A stretch of DNA of 64,000 nt from Actinomadura chibensis NBRC 106107 (GTDB lineage: Bacteria > Actinomycetota > Actinomycetes > Streptosporangiales > Streptosporangiaceae). The notes below the pieces were generated by a model. That model was not told where the DNA came from. It searched no databases and worked only from the letters and a program-made list of their open reading frames with translations. The stretch covers positions 186,001 to 250,000 of the forward strand of contig NZ_BCQP01000017.1 in NCBI RefSeq assembly GCF_001552135.1, in the 5' to 3' direction. Positions 26,859-35,614 of the stretch are shown one piece after another (position 1 is the first letter of the stretch; each line of letters starts with the position of its first letter). The position numbers were made by a program, and so were the translations under genes.

Positions 26859-27766
26859 CGACCGCCGCCGCCGTTGTGTGTGAATCCTTCCGGCTCGCCG
26901 AGCACGTGGCGTGCACGGTGACCCGGGCGGTCGACCGCTCCCCCGTCGGTTGCTTCTACTACCTGCCGGGACGCTGGCAGCGCGCCGTGCCCTGGACGAC
27001 CGAACCGGGAAGGGATATCCGCACCGAGTTGGCGCTCGCCGGCGTCACCACCGTCTGCCTCGAATACCGCTGTGCCGACCTCCAGGACGACCAGGGCGCG
27101 CTCACCAAGGTCAGCACAAAGGACCTGCTGGACGACCTTTCGGTGTGCACGCGGTGGAGCGCGGAGACGCTTGGGCTGCCCGCCCTCGGAATAGGGGGGT
27201 TCAGTCTCGGCGCCGCGCTCGCCGCACTCGCGGTGCGCACGCGCTCGTCCGCCTATCCGGACGCCCTGGTGTTACTCGACGGGGGCCTGGAGGCAGGCGC
27301 CACCGCGGCTGGGGACCCGCCGACATCCGCCGTACTCCGGAACCCGGTCCCGGCCCTGCCCGGCGGGCCGGATGGTGGAGCGGCCGGCACCGGTCGTTTC
27401 CGCCGACTGTTCCTCAGCACTCCCGAGGACGATCTCCAACTCGACTATCTACGCGCGATGTACACCTTCTGGCCCGGAAGACAAGTGCACGAGCTACAGG
27501 CCATCGCGAACAGCGGCTCATTCGAGGGGACACGGCTCCATAAGCCCGGGATACGCCGACTGTTCGCGGTCCATACCGCCTCCCGCGCTCGGCGCGTGCT
27601 TTCGTCCGTCCGGAACCTTGCGGGGGCGGAAACCGAACGCACCGTCGTCGAACTGCCCGTCACCTGGAGGCATGGCGACGTCCTGTCCCACCGGGATGCG
27701 GCACAACGAGTCTTCCGGCCGCTGGCCGACTGGCTGACCGAGGATCACAGAAAGGCGAGCCGATGA
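26855..27766 (+). CDS. Alpha/beta hydrolase, possible thioesterase
   Basis: A 303-aa protein with nucleophile elbow GGFSLGAA (GxSxG) around residue 110, preceded by VTTVCLEYRCADLQDD, and a C-terminal TWRHGDVLSH that offers the catalytic His. Coupling by four-base overlaps to both the nucleotidyltransferase and the acyl carrier protein suggests it releases or transfers an ACP-bound acyl group. That role is inferred from context only. Confidence 0.78.
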   Translation: MTTAAAVVCESFRLAEHVACTVTRAVDRSPVGCFYYLPGRWQRAVPWTTEPGRDIRTELALAGVTTVCLEYRCADLQDDQGALTKVSTKDLLDDLSVCTRWSAETLGLPALGIGGFSLGAALAALAVRTRSSAYPDALVLLDGGLEAGATAAGDPPTSAVLRNPVPALPGGPDGGAAGTGRFRRLFLSTPEDDLQLDYLRAMYTFWPGRQVHELQAIANSGSFEGTRLHKPGIRRLFAVHTASRARRVLSSVRNLAGAETERTVVELPVTWRHGDVLSHRDAAQRVFRPLADWLTEDHRKASR

Positions 27767-28041
27767 ATCAGGCAGAACTCACCGAACTCGTGGCACGGGC
27801 CATTGAGAACACCACCGGTCGGCCGAGTGCCGGACTCGATCCCGACACGACGATTCGCGAAGCCGGGGTCAGCTCGATCGACCTGCTGAGATTCGTCACC
27901 AGCCTGGAGGAACTGCTGTGTCGGGACATTCCCGAAGAGCACCTCACGGCCGCGAGTTTCGCGACGGTCGGCTCGACCGTCGACATACTGAGAGCGATCG
28001 ACGCCGCACCGCCCGCGGACGGCGCCGACGGCGGCCGGTGA
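27763..28041 (+). CDS. Acyl carrier protein
   Basis: A 92-aa four-helix ACP. The phosphopantetheine site is in EAGVSSIDLLRFV, where the usual Asp before the modified Ser is a Ser (SSIDL instead of DSLDL). The start overlaps the hydrolase stop as ATGA. A free-standing ACP beside an acyl-adenylating ligase (35611-37203) implies a tethered-substrate pathway. No ketosynthase or condensation domain is present in the window. Confidence 0.87.
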   Translation: MNQAELTELVARAIENTTGRPSAGLDPDTTIREAGVSSIDLLRFVTSLEELLCRDIPEEHLTAASFATVGSTVDILRAIDAAPPADGADGGR

Positions 28042-28063
28042 ACGAACGGGTTCTCCTCGCGTT

Positions 28064-28798
28064 CTACTCGCGTACGGTCGTCCCGATGTCATCGCCGTTG
28101 CAGACGGCGAGCATCGCACCTCGCAGCGTCGCATCGAAGATGTGCATCGTGAGGTTCTGCTCATACGCCAGCACGAAGGCGCTTCTGTCCATGATGGAAA
28201 TACCGCGTCCAATGGCCTCGGTATAGCTCAGCGTCTCGTACTTGGTCGCGTCCTCGTGCTCGTTGGGGTCGCGGTCGTAAACGCCGTCGACACCGCGCTT
28301 GGCCACCAGCAGGGCATCGGCCTCCAACTCAAGCGCCCGCTGGACCGAAGGGTAGTCGGTGGTGACGTATGGCTGCCCGATCCCGCCGGCCAGCAGCACG
28401 ATGCATCCGTGGTCAAGGTGGCGGACCGCCCGGAGTCTGATGAACGGCTCCGCGACCGACTGGATCGGAATCGCCGTCATGACCCGGATGTCGGCATTGG
28501 TACGCGCGGTCAGGGTGCCCCGCAGCATCAGGGCGTTCATCACCGTACCGAGAATTCCGATATTATCGGCTTCGGCCCGCGGGATGCCCCAACTGGCCGC
28601 CATTCTGCCACGGAAGTAGTTGCCGCCTCCGACAACCGCCGCCACCTGAATATTGGCATCGTGCAGTGCAATGATCTCATCTGCGAGTTGCTGCAGCTCT
28701 TCCTGGCTCACACCCCAACCGGATTCACCGGCCAAGGCTTCGCCGCTGAGCTTCACGACGACTCTCTTGTATCGCGTCACAGCCCCGAAGGCTAGCAC
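28064..28798 (-). CDS. UMP kinase (PyrH) paralogue
   Basis: A 244-aa amino-acid-kinase-fold protein with strong PyrH character: YKRVVVKLSGEAL, GGGNYFRG, ADNIGILGTVMNAL, VTTDYPSVQRALELEADALL and GVDGVYDRDP. Differences from housekeeping enzymes include AGGIGQPYVTTD for the usual AGTGNPFFTTD and AKRGVDG for KATKVDG. PyrH phosphorylates UMP to UDP and is an allosteric hexamer. The real start may be GTG 28798 or GTG 28780; neither has a good ribosome site. It converges with the ACP gene (22 nt). Confidence 0.85.
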   Translation of the reverse strand: MLAFGAVTRYKRVVVKLSGEALAGESGWGVSQEELQQLADEIIALHDANIQVAAVVGGGNYFRGRMAASWGIPRAEADNIGILGTVMNALMLRGTLTARTNADIRVMTAIPIQSVAEPFIRLRAVRHLDHGCIVLLAGGIGQPYVTTDYPSVQRALELEADALLVAKRGVDGVYDRDPNEHEDATKYETLSYTEAIGRGISIMDRSAFVLAYEQNLTMHIFDATLRGAMLAVCNGDDIGTTVRE

Positions 28799-28857
28799 AT
28801 CACGCCGAACAACCGTGGCGATCCCGCAGGGTCCGGCGGGAACCGGCCTTTATCCAT

Positions 28858-29394
28858 CTATTGACCCCCGCTGTGCTCGATGACGTCTTCTGCCACCGCT
28901 CGATCAAATGCGGCCTGGACGTCGTCGCGCATCCACACCTTCATGGTGGTATCGACATGCCCTTCCCGGCAGGAAACGAAAACCGGCCGCATCCGATCGC
29001 GGCTTCTGTTCACGGCGTCCTGCCAGCCCATCGGCGCCTTCGGGTCCGCGCCCCGGCGAAATGTCGCCCGCCGGAACTGCCACAGCGCGGTGAGCTCGTC
29101 CACCGCGACATTGTGCTGCCACCAGCACGGCAGTATCTCAAGTTGCAGGCCGTATCTGTCGACGAGCCGCGCCACGAACGCCGCCAGTTCACGCCAGGTC
29201 TCAAGCCGTTCCCGCCCGCTCAGGACGAGCCAATCGACCGGCCCCGGATCCGCCCCTTTCGACGGCGCGGCGGCGGGCGCTTTCGCGGTCTGCGTTTCGG
29301 CCTTCTCCAAGATATGGATCAGGCGTTCGAGCGACTGTTGCTGGAGCCTGATGACTTCGATAAGCTTATCGAGTTGCGCAGCGAACTCCGTCAT
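28858..29394 (-). CDS. DUF4913-type protein
   Basis: A 178-aa protein. An N-terminal coiled-coil-like helix (LDKLIEVIRLQQQSLERLIH) and an Ala/Pro linker precede a domain with LPCWWQHNVAVDELTALW and a closing VFVSCREGH. This is the DUF4913 pattern (WCpxWWxHpeAvxRlxaLW), known mainly from actinomycete plasmids and integrative elements. ATG 29394 is chosen over an upstream start because AGGAG lies 6 nt before it. It lies upstream of the UMP kinase gene on the same strand and is out of place in a biosynthetic block. Confidence 0.65.
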   Translation of the reverse strand: MTEFAAQLDKLIEVIRLQQQSLERLIHILEKAETQTAKAPAAAPSKGADPGPVDWLVLSGRERLETWRELAAFVARLVDRYGLQLEILPCWWQHNVAVDELTALWQFRRATFRRGADPKAPMGWQDAVNRSRDRMRPVFVSCREGHVDTTMKVWMRDDVQAAFDRAVAEDVIEHSGGQ

Positions 29395-29518
29395 TTCATT
29401 CTCCTGGGTGCGAGAGTGGGCGAGCGTGTTCACTTCCTACTTGCATATCCTGCGGCGGGCCGGGCGAAAGGCCCCGGGCGAAGAGCAGCGCGCACGGTGC
29501 CGACATGAAGGCGAATGC

Positions 29519-30382
29519 ATGAGCACCGAACTGCTGCGGGGTTACACGGGTGACCGCGAATTGACGCCGCTTCGATCGTCCTGGGGAGCGTGCCGGGTAT
29601 TTCGCGCGGGCCGGCACTCCGACGCCGACGCGCTCGTCCACAAGGTGTGGAGAACCGAGTCGGAGCGGGCGAGGGCCGACCAGGAGGCCGCGGTGCTGGG
29701 CGCGCTGGACGCCGCCGGCTTCACCGGTGCGGCCCGGCTCCTCGACAAGACGGTGATTCACCACGATGGCGCCGCGATCGTCATTACCAGCTACCCCTAT
29801 GTGGTGGGCGAACCGCTGGACTCCGACCGGCCGGAGCACCTCCACGACGTCGCCCGCCTAATGGCGGCCATGCATTCCATCCCCGCTCCCGCGAGCCCGC
29901 CGCTACGCCCTCCAGTGAACCTGGGGGCCGCGGCCCGGCATCTGACCGCGGCGGAGGAAGAGGTCCTCGGCCGCCTCTGGGAGCACTCCCTGGCCGGGGC
30001 CTCCGAGTTCGGAATCCGATATATCCATGGCGACCTGAACTCCGAGAACGTGATCATCGACGGCCGCGGAGCGGGCGGTCCCGTGCTGATCGACTTCGAG
30101 TTCAGCCGACTCGACTCGCCGCTGTGGGACCTGGCTTCGTTCACCCTGGAACGGGACGCCGGCGGTGCGTTCACCGTCGTCCCGGAAGAGAAGTGCCAAG
30201 CCTTTCTCCGCTCTTACACGGCCGCGCTCGGAACCCCGGAGTGGGGCGGCTGGCTCCAAGAGTTGGTCCCCGCCTTCCGTGTGCTCTTCCTCCACCGGGT
30301 ACTGGCCGACGTTTCCGGCGACCGCGCACTCGCCGGGCACGCCGCGGACCTGCTCAGGGTGCTGCTTTCCCGGCTTTCTTGA
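29519..30382 (+). CDS. APH/choline-kinase-family phosphotransferase
   Basis: A 287-aa kinase with catalytic loop YIHGDLNSENVII and the metal-binding VLIDFEFSRLDSPLWD. It is a complete member of the family that phosphorylates small-molecule hydroxyls. In this setting it could phosphorylate a pathway intermediate, for example to generate a nucleotide-like monophosphate, or inactivate the product as self-resistance. It is divergent from DUF4913 with a 124-nt gap and converges on the carbamoyltransferase. Confidence 0.85.
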   Translation: MSTELLRGYTGDRELTPLRSSWGACRVFRAGRHSDADALVHKVWRTESERARADQEAAVLGALDAAGFTGAARLLDKTVIHHDGAAIVITSYPYVVGEPLDSDRPEHLHDVARLMAAMHSIPAPASPPLRPPVNLGAAARHLTAAEEEVLGRLWEHSLAGASEFGIRYIHGDLNSENVIIDGRGAGGPVLIDFEFSRLDSPLWDLASFTLERDAGGAFTVVPEEKCQAFLRSYTAALGTPEWGGWLQELVPAFRVLFLHRVLADVSGDRALAGHAADLLRVLLSRLS

Positions 30383-30416
30383 ACCGGCCGGCCACTCCGC
30401 GGGCCGCCGCGCCGCC

Positions 30417-32033
30417 TTACCGCAGCGGCACGACCCACCCTTCGCCCGCCAGGAAGTCCAGGTCCATCGCGCGGGCGCTCGCGAGCGCGTCCTCCGGGCC
30501 GTGGACGATGGGCTCACCGGCGGCATTGAACGAAGTGCAGGTCACGGCCTCGGTCCCGGTGAGTTCGCCCATCTCCCGGAGCAGCGTGCCGTACCCCGAG
30601 CCGTCGAGGTCGTCGACCACCTGGGGGCGGGCGCTGCCGTCGACATGGCGGACGCCGAGGAGGGCGTCCTTCGCGCTCTCCTTGATCATGACCGTCATCA
30701 GCATGTGGGCGTTCGGTGTCCCGTCGCATGACCTGTCGAACTCCCGCCGGGTCAGGGACGGCGCGAGCGGCCGCCAGGACTCGCGCCCCTTGAGATAGTT
30801 GATCTTGTCGCGGATCGCCTCGGAGTTCGGCACCGCGATGACGGACCGGTGGCCGAGCGCTCGCGGCCCGGCCTCCGCCGCGCCGTCGAACCACCCGCCC
30901 ACCTCGCCGGCGGCCAACCGCTGCCCGATCTCGCGGGGCGTGGCGTCCGCGACCTCCACGCCCTGCCGGCGCAGCAGGCGCGCCGTCTCCAGGGAGCCGA
31001 AGGACCGGCCGAGGTAGGCGTCGCGCAGCACCACGGGCTCGCCCAGCGAGGCGCTGACGGCGCAGGCCGCGCCGAGCGCGATGCCGGAGTCACCGGCCGG
31101 CGGCGGAACGACGAGGGCCGTTCCCCGTCGGGCGGCCAGCCGGCCGATGACGCTGTTCATCGAGCAGTTCAGCGCCACGCCCCCGGACAGGACCAGGGTC
31201 GGCACGTCGGCCGTGAACGCGAGCAGCTCCTCACTCCAGGCCGACACGCGCTCCAGCACCCGCGCCTCACCCGTGGCGGCGAGGTCAGCGCGCTGCCTGA
31301 AGGTGTCGCAGGCGCCGAAGTCCGCACGGATCCGCCGGGACAGCCGCAGGCGCTCGGCGTTGTAGGCGGCCTTGGCGTCCGCCCGGCTCTGCGCCGGCGC
31401 CACATCGGCCTCGATCCGTCCGTCCGGAATCGCCGGCAGGTTCCCGAGATCGCGGCCATAGGAGGCGAGCCCCATGGTCTTCCCCTCTTCACCCCAGGTG
31501 AAGCCGGCGCTCTGGGTCAGCGCCTCGTAGTACAGGCCGAGCGAGCCGAGCAGGTCGACCGAGTACACCTTTTCGACGGTCCCGCCTTGGGCGACATAGG
31601 CCCCGCCGGAGCAGCACTCCCCTCGCCCATCGAGCACAAGGATCGCCGCCTTCCCGTGGTCTCCGGCATACGCCATCCCGACCCCCGCATGCGCCAGGTG
31701 GTGGTCGACGAAGACGAGCGGCGGAAGGGCGTGCGCCGGGACGTCGCACGCGTCGGCGAGCCAAGCCTGGATCACCTCGACGAAGTCGCGCTCGGACTCC
31801 CCGAAGAGTTTCGGTTGCCACGGGTACGCGACGACGTCCACGGACCTGATGTCGAGGCCGGTGCACGTCAGGGCCTCGCGCAGTGCGGTGCTGGGAAGCG
31901 TCTTGCGAGCGCGCTTCCGCCGGCTCGTTCGCTCCTCTTCGACCGCTATCAGGACGGCGCCGTCCCTGACGACGGCCACGCCGCCGTCATGTCCGAAGTC
32001 CGGATGTCCATGAATTCCCAGCACGGTGCTCAC
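30417..32033 (-). CDS. NodU/CmcH/TobZ-family O-carbamoyltransferase
   Basis: A 538-aa enzyme of the family that converts carbamoyl phosphate and ATP to carbamoyl-AMP and then carbamoylates a hydroxyl on a natural product. The N-terminal ASKHA-like domain contains the metal-binding VDHHLAHAGVG and the LDGRGE loop; SGGVALNCSMN and PPPAGDSGIALGAA complete the Kae1-like part. The C-terminal domain (from about residue 365) carries GPRALGHRSVIAVP and SFNAAGEPIVHGPEDAL. The GTG start has GGAGAGAGG in front. It is the last gene of the minus-strand arm and a strong pointer to a tailored small molecule. Confidence 0.94.
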   Translation of the reverse strand: MSTVLGIHGHPDFGHDGGVAVVRDGAVLIAVEEERTSRRKRARKTLPSTALREALTCTGLDIRSVDVVAYPWQPKLFGESERDFVEVIQAWLADACDVPAHALPPLVFVDHHLAHAGVGMAYAGDHGKAAILVLDGRGECCSGGAYVAQGGTVEKVYSVDLLGSLGLYYEALTQSAGFTWGEEGKTMGLASYGRDLGNLPAIPDGRIEADVAPAQSRADAKAAYNAERLRLSRRIRADFGACDTFRQRADLAATGEARVLERVSAWSEELLAFTADVPTLVLSGGVALNCSMNSVIGRLAARRGTALVVPPPAGDSGIALGAACAVSASLGEPVVLRDAYLGRSFGSLETARLLRRQGVEVADATPREIGQRLAAGEVGGWFDGAAEAGPRALGHRSVIAVPNSEAIRDKINYLKGRESWRPLAPSLTRREFDRSCDGTPNAHMLMTVMIKESAKDALLGVRHVDGSARPQVVDDLDGSGYGTLLREMGELTGTEAVTCTSFNAAGEPIVHGPEDALASARAMDLDFLAGEGWVVPLR

Positions 32034-32051
32034 GGGTTTCCTCTCTCCGTC

Positions 32052-33209
32052 TCAAGCAGTGTGGTGACCGTGTGAAACCGTCCGCGCGTGATCGGCCACC
32101 GCGCGGCCAAGGCTCCAGACGTGTTCGTCGATCTCGGCCTGCGACAGCCCCTTGAGGCGAGGCTGCACGTGTGCGATCCGCACGAAGAGGGCCGCACAGA
32201 ACGCCGATAGCCGGTCCTCGGTGAGCCGTCCGGCCCGGGCCCACTCCAGTACCTGGTTCAGGACTCGCGCCCACGACGGGTCGTCAAGTTCGCCGAGGAA
32301 TCCGATCCCGAGTTCCGTCCATTCCGGCTTTCCGCGCATGCGCGCGGCCGCGCTCCGGGAGACCTTTCTCATGAAATCCAGGTCGCAATCCTGGGTCTCG
32401 AACACGGCCTCGGCGGTGGCGGGCGGGATCGGCACGTGACCGCGGCCGACCCGCGGAGCATCGCCCAGACACGCCAGCAAGGTGTTCACTACCTGCCGAA
32501 ACTTGGGCGGGAACTCGCGTTCGACCCCTGGAACGGAGCGGCTGCGCCAAGGCTGCACCTTGCCCGTGCGAAGCCCGATCTGGCTGACTTCGGCGGTCGC
32601 CAAGGCCGTCATCGTCAGAAAGACGTCCACGCCGTAGGCCCACGCGTCGGCCGGCCATGGCACCCCGGTCATGTGCTTCATGAAGCGGGCGGAGAAGGCG
32701 AACTCTCCGGCGATCGGCTGACGGATCGCGTTTCCCGTGGCCGCGTAGATCAAGGGCACGACGACCTGGTTGGTGAGGCTTCCCTCGTACCACCTCCGCG
32801 GGTACACGGGAAGCACCATGTCGGCTCCGCCGGCTTCTCCCAGGAAGCGGTCCACCCATTCCTCGCCGACCTCTTCCAGGTCGGCGTCCACCGTCATGGC
32901 CGCGGTGGCGCCCTCCCGCACACAGAACTGGAACAGTGCGAAAAGGTTGCGTCCCTTTCCCGCTTCCGCGGCGTCGCACGTAATGACCCGGCGAGGCGTT
33001 CGCGTCGGAGTGGCGGCGAACAGTGCGGCGGTCCCGTCCGGCGAGTTGTTGTCCACATTGACCAGCAGGCAGGCATCGCGATACCGGGACCCGGCTATCG
33101 CCCTGTCCACGAGCCTTGTGGCCCTCTCGATGCTCGCCGCTTCGAGGTAGGTGGGAATGCAGACGACGAACCGCCGGTCAGCGGCGGGTTCACGCGGATC
33201 CGTTTCCAT
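32052..33209 (-). CDS. GT2 glycosyltransferase (glucosyl-3-phosphoglycerate synthase-like)
   Basis: A 385-aa GT-A protein with VVCIPTYLEAASIERA, NVDNNSPDGT and the DxD in TVDADLEEVGEEW; acceptor-side motifs QPIAGEFAFS and WAYGVDVFL follow. The layout resembles glucosyl-3-phosphoglycerate and mannosylglycerate synthases, which use NDP-sugars and small acidic acceptors. The ATG overlaps the preceding stop as ATGA. Donor and acceptor are unknown. Confidence 0.83.
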   Translation of the reverse strand: METDPREPAADRRFVVCIPTYLEAASIERATRLVDRAIAGSRYRDACLLVNVDNNSPDGTAALFAATPTRTPRRVITCDAAEAGKGRNLFALFQFCVREGATAAMTVDADLEEVGEEWVDRFLGEAGGADMVLPVYPRRWYEGSLTNQVVVPLIYAATGNAIRQPIAGEFAFSARFMKHMTGVPWPADAWAYGVDVFLTMTALATAEVSQIGLRTGKVQPWRSRSVPGVEREFPPKFRQVVNTLLACLGDAPRVGRGHVPIPPATAEAVFETQDCDLDFMRKVSRSAAARMRGKPEWTELGIGFLGELDDPSWARVLNQVLEWARAGRLTEDRLSAFCAALFVRIAHVQPRLKGLSQAEIDEHVWSLGRAVADHARTVSHGHHTA

Positions 33210-34657
33210 CACGAGATCCCCACTCGCTCGGCCACGACCTCGGGATCGAGTTGGGTGGACGCCGGATCCGCCGACAGCAGTTCCAGGCACACGCCGAGAA
33301 CCAGCGCGCAGAAGGCGTCGAAGTCCGGCTCGGGCACTCCCTCCGATCTGAAGAGATTGATCGCGTGCCCGTCTCCGAGGACGACCACCTCCCTGCCGCC
33401 GGACGTGGTGTAGGAATCGCCGTACGGCATGGGCTCCAGCCGAGCCCCGTCGCCCTCCAGTTCGGCGCGCAACAGGCGAAAGTCCTGGGAGGAAATACTC
33501 GCCATGACCGTTCGCCCGCCCAGCAGTTTCAGCTCGGTCGGCCCCATCGCCGTTTCCCCGGAGCAGCCGAAGACGTACCGGTGGTCGATCTCGCGCAGGC
33601 ACTCCTCGACGGACTCGCGCGCCAGAAAGCCCGCCGCCGTCGCCTCGCCCCGCCTGTCCGCGCGCGGCTCGGACACCGAGATCCTCATCCCCAGCGCGCT
33701 CAGCATGCTCGCGACCTGGCTGCCGATCCGGCCGAAGCCGATGACGTGGCACCACTGACCGTCGAGGGGCTCGTGGGCCATCAGCCGCCAGAACGCGTTG
33801 ACGCAGCTTGAGGCGATGGCCCTGCTCAGCCTGCTCTTGATGTGGCAGTCGGAGAGGTTGACGACGGCCTCGCCGTAGCCGCGGCGGCTGAGGAGCTTCA
33901 TCCCCTTGGCCGTCGTCTCGACCGAGATGAACGGCACCCGGCGGGGGCCGCCGTCCAACAGGTATTCGATGAGCTCACCGCCGTCGTCGACGGCGATCAG
34001 GCGCCCGGGGCCGGCGGATTCGAGCGCGCTGAACATGCGTTCGCACACGTCGGCGAAGTCGGTCCGGTTCGCGTTCTCGACGACGGTGACGCCGAGGTCC
34101 CGCATGCTGTTCAACGTGCGTTCCCGGTACCGCGTGTTGTCCGGCTTGCTGAGGAAGCAGAGCCGGTGCGCCGGTATCCCGTGGTTCAGCAAGGCGCGGA
34201 CCAGGTTCAGTTTCTCCAGCAGCGCGTGATCACGAATGAGCACCGCGGCATTGCCGAACTCCCGGCCGGCGAAGTCGGCCGCCACGCGGTATATCAAGGG
34301 GTTGAGCTGAGCGATGTCAGCCATTTCGAGCTCGTTGAACCTGGTCAGCGACCGGAAGTGCGCCGAAAGCTCCGTGCCCGCCGCCAGTCGTTCCAGGTCG
34401 GCTCCGTCCGCGCCGCTTCCGTCGAGTATCCAGGCGTAACGGTCGAGCGCGGCGAACAGGGAGTCGCCTTGCCTTTGGCCCGCCCGTTCCCTGCACGCGG
34501 TTATGGTGAGGCTCCGGTCCCCGCACGAGATGGGAACCTGGTGGGCGGCGGCGTCGCGGCGAATCGCCGCGGTCCGCTCTCCGGCCATCGCGGCAGCGTC
34601 GCGTAGTCTGACCCTCACGCTCTGTGCCGTCTCATAGGTGTAGCCGAGAAGGAGCAC
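33209..34657 (-). CDS. Divergent S-adenosylhomocysteine hydrolase-like NAD-dependent enzyme
   Basis: A 482-aa protein with several AdoHcyase landmarks in order: AVDDGGELIEYL (DDGGDLT), ISVETTAKGM (ETTTTG), VVNLSDCHIKSRLS (the NVNDSVTKSKFD loop) and the Rossmann GFGRIGSQVA. The NAD-redox Lys is kept, but the catalytic Asp of KSKFD aligns with Ser, and the CNPLSTQD substrate motif near the N terminus is not recognisable. It is unlikely to hydrolyse AdoHcy and may run a related redox-neutral chemistry on another nucleoside. GTG 34657 is chosen because GGAGAGGAAGAC precedes it. Confidence 0.72.
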   Translation of the reverse strand: MLLLGYTYETAQSVRVRLRDAAAMAGERTAAIRRDAAAHQVPISCGDRSLTITACRERAGQRQGDSLFAALDRYAWILDGSGADGADLERLAAGTELSAHFRSLTRFNELEMADIAQLNPLIYRVAADFAGREFGNAAVLIRDHALLEKLNLVRALLNHGIPAHRLCFLSKPDNTRYRERTLNSMRDLGVTVVENANRTDFADVCERMFSALESAGPGRLIAVDDGGELIEYLLDGGPRRVPFISVETTAKGMKLLSRRGYGEAVVNLSDCHIKSRLSRAIASSCVNAFWRLMAHEPLDGQWCHVIGFGRIGSQVASMLSALGMRISVSEPRADRRGEATAAGFLARESVEECLREIDHRYVFGCSGETAMGPTELKLLGGRTVMASISSQDFRLLRAELEGDGARLEPMPYGDSYTTSGGREVVVLGDGHAINLFRSEGVPEPDFDAFCALVLGVCLELLSADPASTQLDPEVVAERVGIS

Positions 34658-34708
34658 GTCTTCCTCTCCCAACGGTCAAGTATTTCCGGATCGACGGAGT
34701 CGGCCGGG

Positions 34709-35614
34709 TTAAGGGCGGGCCGCCGTTCCGGGCAGGAATTCGATCAGCCGGGTGAAGTTCTCCCGCGCCGATCCGGCGGCTTCGGCGGACTCCAGCGCCT
34801 CCCGCACGATCGACTGGATGGGGAGGTCCGCGCCTTTCGCGGCCCTGTACTCCGCGGCGACGTTGCGCATGTCCTTCGCCGCCAGCGCCGTCCTGAAGGC
34901 GGCCGCCGACGTGTCCGGGCCCACCAGGCGATCGCCGAAGCGGCGCAGCATGGCGCTGTCCGCGGAGGCATGGGCGAGCGCTTCCAGGACGCCGCTCGCC
35001 GGTAGTCCCAGGCAGCGGGCGAGCCGGAGCCCCTCGCCCAGGACGGCCACGTTCGAGATGTGGACCAATTGGTTGACGAGTTTGACGCCCTGGCCATGGC
35101 CGACCCGCCCGAAGTAGAACCTCTTGTCGGCGACGGTCTCCATAATGGCGTCGGCGAGCACATCGGCTCCCCGGTCGGCTCCGATGAATTGTGTGAGCCC
35201 GCCCTGCGCGGCGTCCTGCACCGACCCGGAGACCGGTGCGTCGATATAGGTGGAGCCGGCCCGCGCGCAAAGGGCGTGCAGCCGGCGGGCGGCTCCCGGA
35301 CTGTGCGACGACAGGTCCACGATCAGTGCGGGCAACCGGTCCCGGTACCGCTCGACGACGTCCTGCGCGGCGCGTGCGTCCGGGAGGCACAGCACCATCG
35401 CCTCGCACTCGGGGGACGCGGGCGACAGGACACCGGCTCCGGCGTCCGCGAGCGCTTTTCGTCCGGCACGGTCGTGGCCGGTGTCCAGCGTGACCACCTC
35501 GAAACCGGCGTTCATGCAATGAAGTGCGATGGGCAGCCCGAACGTGCCCAGACCGACGAAGCAGATGGTGCTGTCAGACGAACCCGTGGCGCGCAACTCT
35601 CCCCCTTTGGTCAC
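34709..35614 (-). CDS. NAD(P)-binding beta-hydroxyacid dehydrogenase family protein
   Basis: A 301-aa member of the 3-hydroxyisobutyrate / 6-phosphogluconate dehydrogenase superfamily. It shows the Rossmann GLGTFGLPIALHCMNAG, substrate loop DAPVSGSVQDAAQGGL and catalytic Lys in GHGQGVKLVNQLVH. The GTG start overlaps the ligase stop as GTGA. It probably oxidises or reduces a hydroxyacid intermediate, perhaps the acid activated by the ligase or an aldehyde form of it; this is inferred from the operon. Confidence 0.85.
   Translation of the reverse strand: MTKGGELRATGSSDSTICFVGLGTFGLPIALHCMNAGFEVVTLDTGHDRAGRKALADAGAGVLSPASPECEAMVLCLPDARAAQDVVERYRDRLPALIVDLSSHSPGAARRLHALCARAGSTYIDAPVSGSVQDAAQGGLTQFIGADRGADVLADAIMETVADKRFYFGRVGHGQGVKLVNQLVHISNVAVLGEGLRLARCLGLPASGVLEALAHASADSAMLRRFGDRLVGPDTSAAAFRTALAAKDMRNVAAEYRAAKGADLPIQSIVREALESAEAAGSARENFTRLIEFLPGTAARP

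Noticed and set aside
30383..30416. Bidirectional terminator between the convergent phosphotransferase and carbamoyltransferase genes
   Set aside because: Only GC-rich imperfect pairing; no stem convincing enough to call.
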